Shown here piece after piece: positions 6,620 through 6,769 of a DNA stretch of 6,769 nt (positions are counted from its first letter, which is position 1; each line of letters opens with the position of its first letter). The notes under the pieces are model-generated. The model did no database searches and was not told the origin of the DNA. It saw only the letters and a list, made by a program, of their open reading frames with translations. Source of the stretch: Pseudomonadota bacterium (GTDB taxonomy: Bacteria > Pseudomonadota > Alphaproteobacteria > Sphingomonadales > Sphingomonadaceae); NCBI GenBank assembly GCA_023426225.1, contig JAFABD010000094.1, positions 1 through 6,769 of the forward strand, written 5' to 3'. The translations under genes were made by a program, and so were the position numbers.

Positions 6620-6769
6620 CAGCGGGTCTCCTCGGGTTCGGCGGAAAGGGGGGCGGCGGCCGCAGCGCGGCGCGCGGCCTCGGCCGCGGCCTCGAACGGC
6701 AGGCGGATCGCGGGATGGCGGCCGGGATGGTCGCGCGCGGGGGCCAGCACGTCGATGCCGGGCCAGTCG
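6619..6769 (-). CDS. Unidentified gene, C-terminal fragment
   Basis: The last 49 codons and stop of a minus-strand gene that begins beyond the window. The frame reads DWPGIDVLAPARDHPGRHPA, then IRLPFEAAAEAARRAAAAA and a short acidic end (PEETR). The TGA overlaps the antiporter ATG by one base (TGATG), a classic coupling arrangement, and the antiporter ribosome site lies inside its final codons. The Ala-rich end could be a helix or a low-complexity tail. I see no motif that identifies the family. In particular it does not resemble the ends of KefF or KefG known to me, though the visible part is too short to exclude them. Confidence 0.6.
   Translation of the reverse strand, partial: DWPGIDVLAPARDHPGRHPAIRLPFEAAAEAARRAAAAAPLSAEPEETR
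6628..6633 (-). promoter_or_regulatory. Shine-Dalgarno site that fixes the antiporter start
   Basis: GAGGAG on the minus strand is eight bases before the ATG at 6619. No such site precedes the in-frame ATG six codons later, so the longer 598-residue form is preferred. The site lies inside the last codons of the upstream gene. Confidence 0.7.

Noticed and set aside
6601..6621. Antiporter start at the Met of codon 7 (MSLL...)
   Set aside because: No ribosome site precedes it, whereas GAGGAG is well placed for the upstream ATG at 6619.

Overview
The window looks like chromosomal DNA from a high-GC alphaproteobacterium, most likely of the Sphingomonas type (inference). The reasons are the very GC-rich codon third positions, the shikimate kinase - dehydroquinate synthase gene pair, frequent 1-4 base gene overlaps, GTG/TTG starts, and a TTGCCC/TATAGC promoter sitting almost on its start codon. 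I see no insertion sequence, phage gene, tRNA, rRNA, CRISPR array or other sign of recent transfer.

Left edge, minus strand (1-287): a 45-residue single-span membrane protein is followed by the 5' end of a gene for an apparently exported, Ala/Pro-rich protein that runs off the window. The two overlap by 20 bases. A 75-base divergent region (288-362) separates them from the plus-strand genes. It holds a good promoter candidate for aroK and a 7-bp inverted repeat.

Centre, plus strand (363-4344): aroK and aroB are translationally coupled by a GTGA overlap and supply two steps of the shikimate pathway. Seven bases on is a 125-residue protein with two His-x-Thr motifs, which I read as a small 2H-phosphoesterase-like protein of unknown substrate. 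After 58 bases comes a 633-residue exported M1 zinc metallopeptidase of the leukotriene-A4-hydrolase/aminopeptidase type. It may share the aro transcript or use its own promoter.

Right part, minus strand (4452-6769): this is a tight unit read right to left. It contains the 3' end of an unidentified gene, a CPA2-family (Kef-type) cation:proton antiporter with a C-terminal RCK/TrkA-N nucleotide-binding domain, and a four-helix DUF423 membrane protein. The overlaps are 1 and 4 bases, so the three are probably co-transcribed. The plus and minus units converge on a 107-base spacer (4345-4451) with two GC-rich hairpins but no U-tract.

Most of the window is ordinary core-genome content. The parts least explained by known biology are the 2H-like protein behind aroB, the small membrane protein with its overlapping exported partner, and the apparently near-leaderless aroK transcript. 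I found no convincing new multi-gene system.
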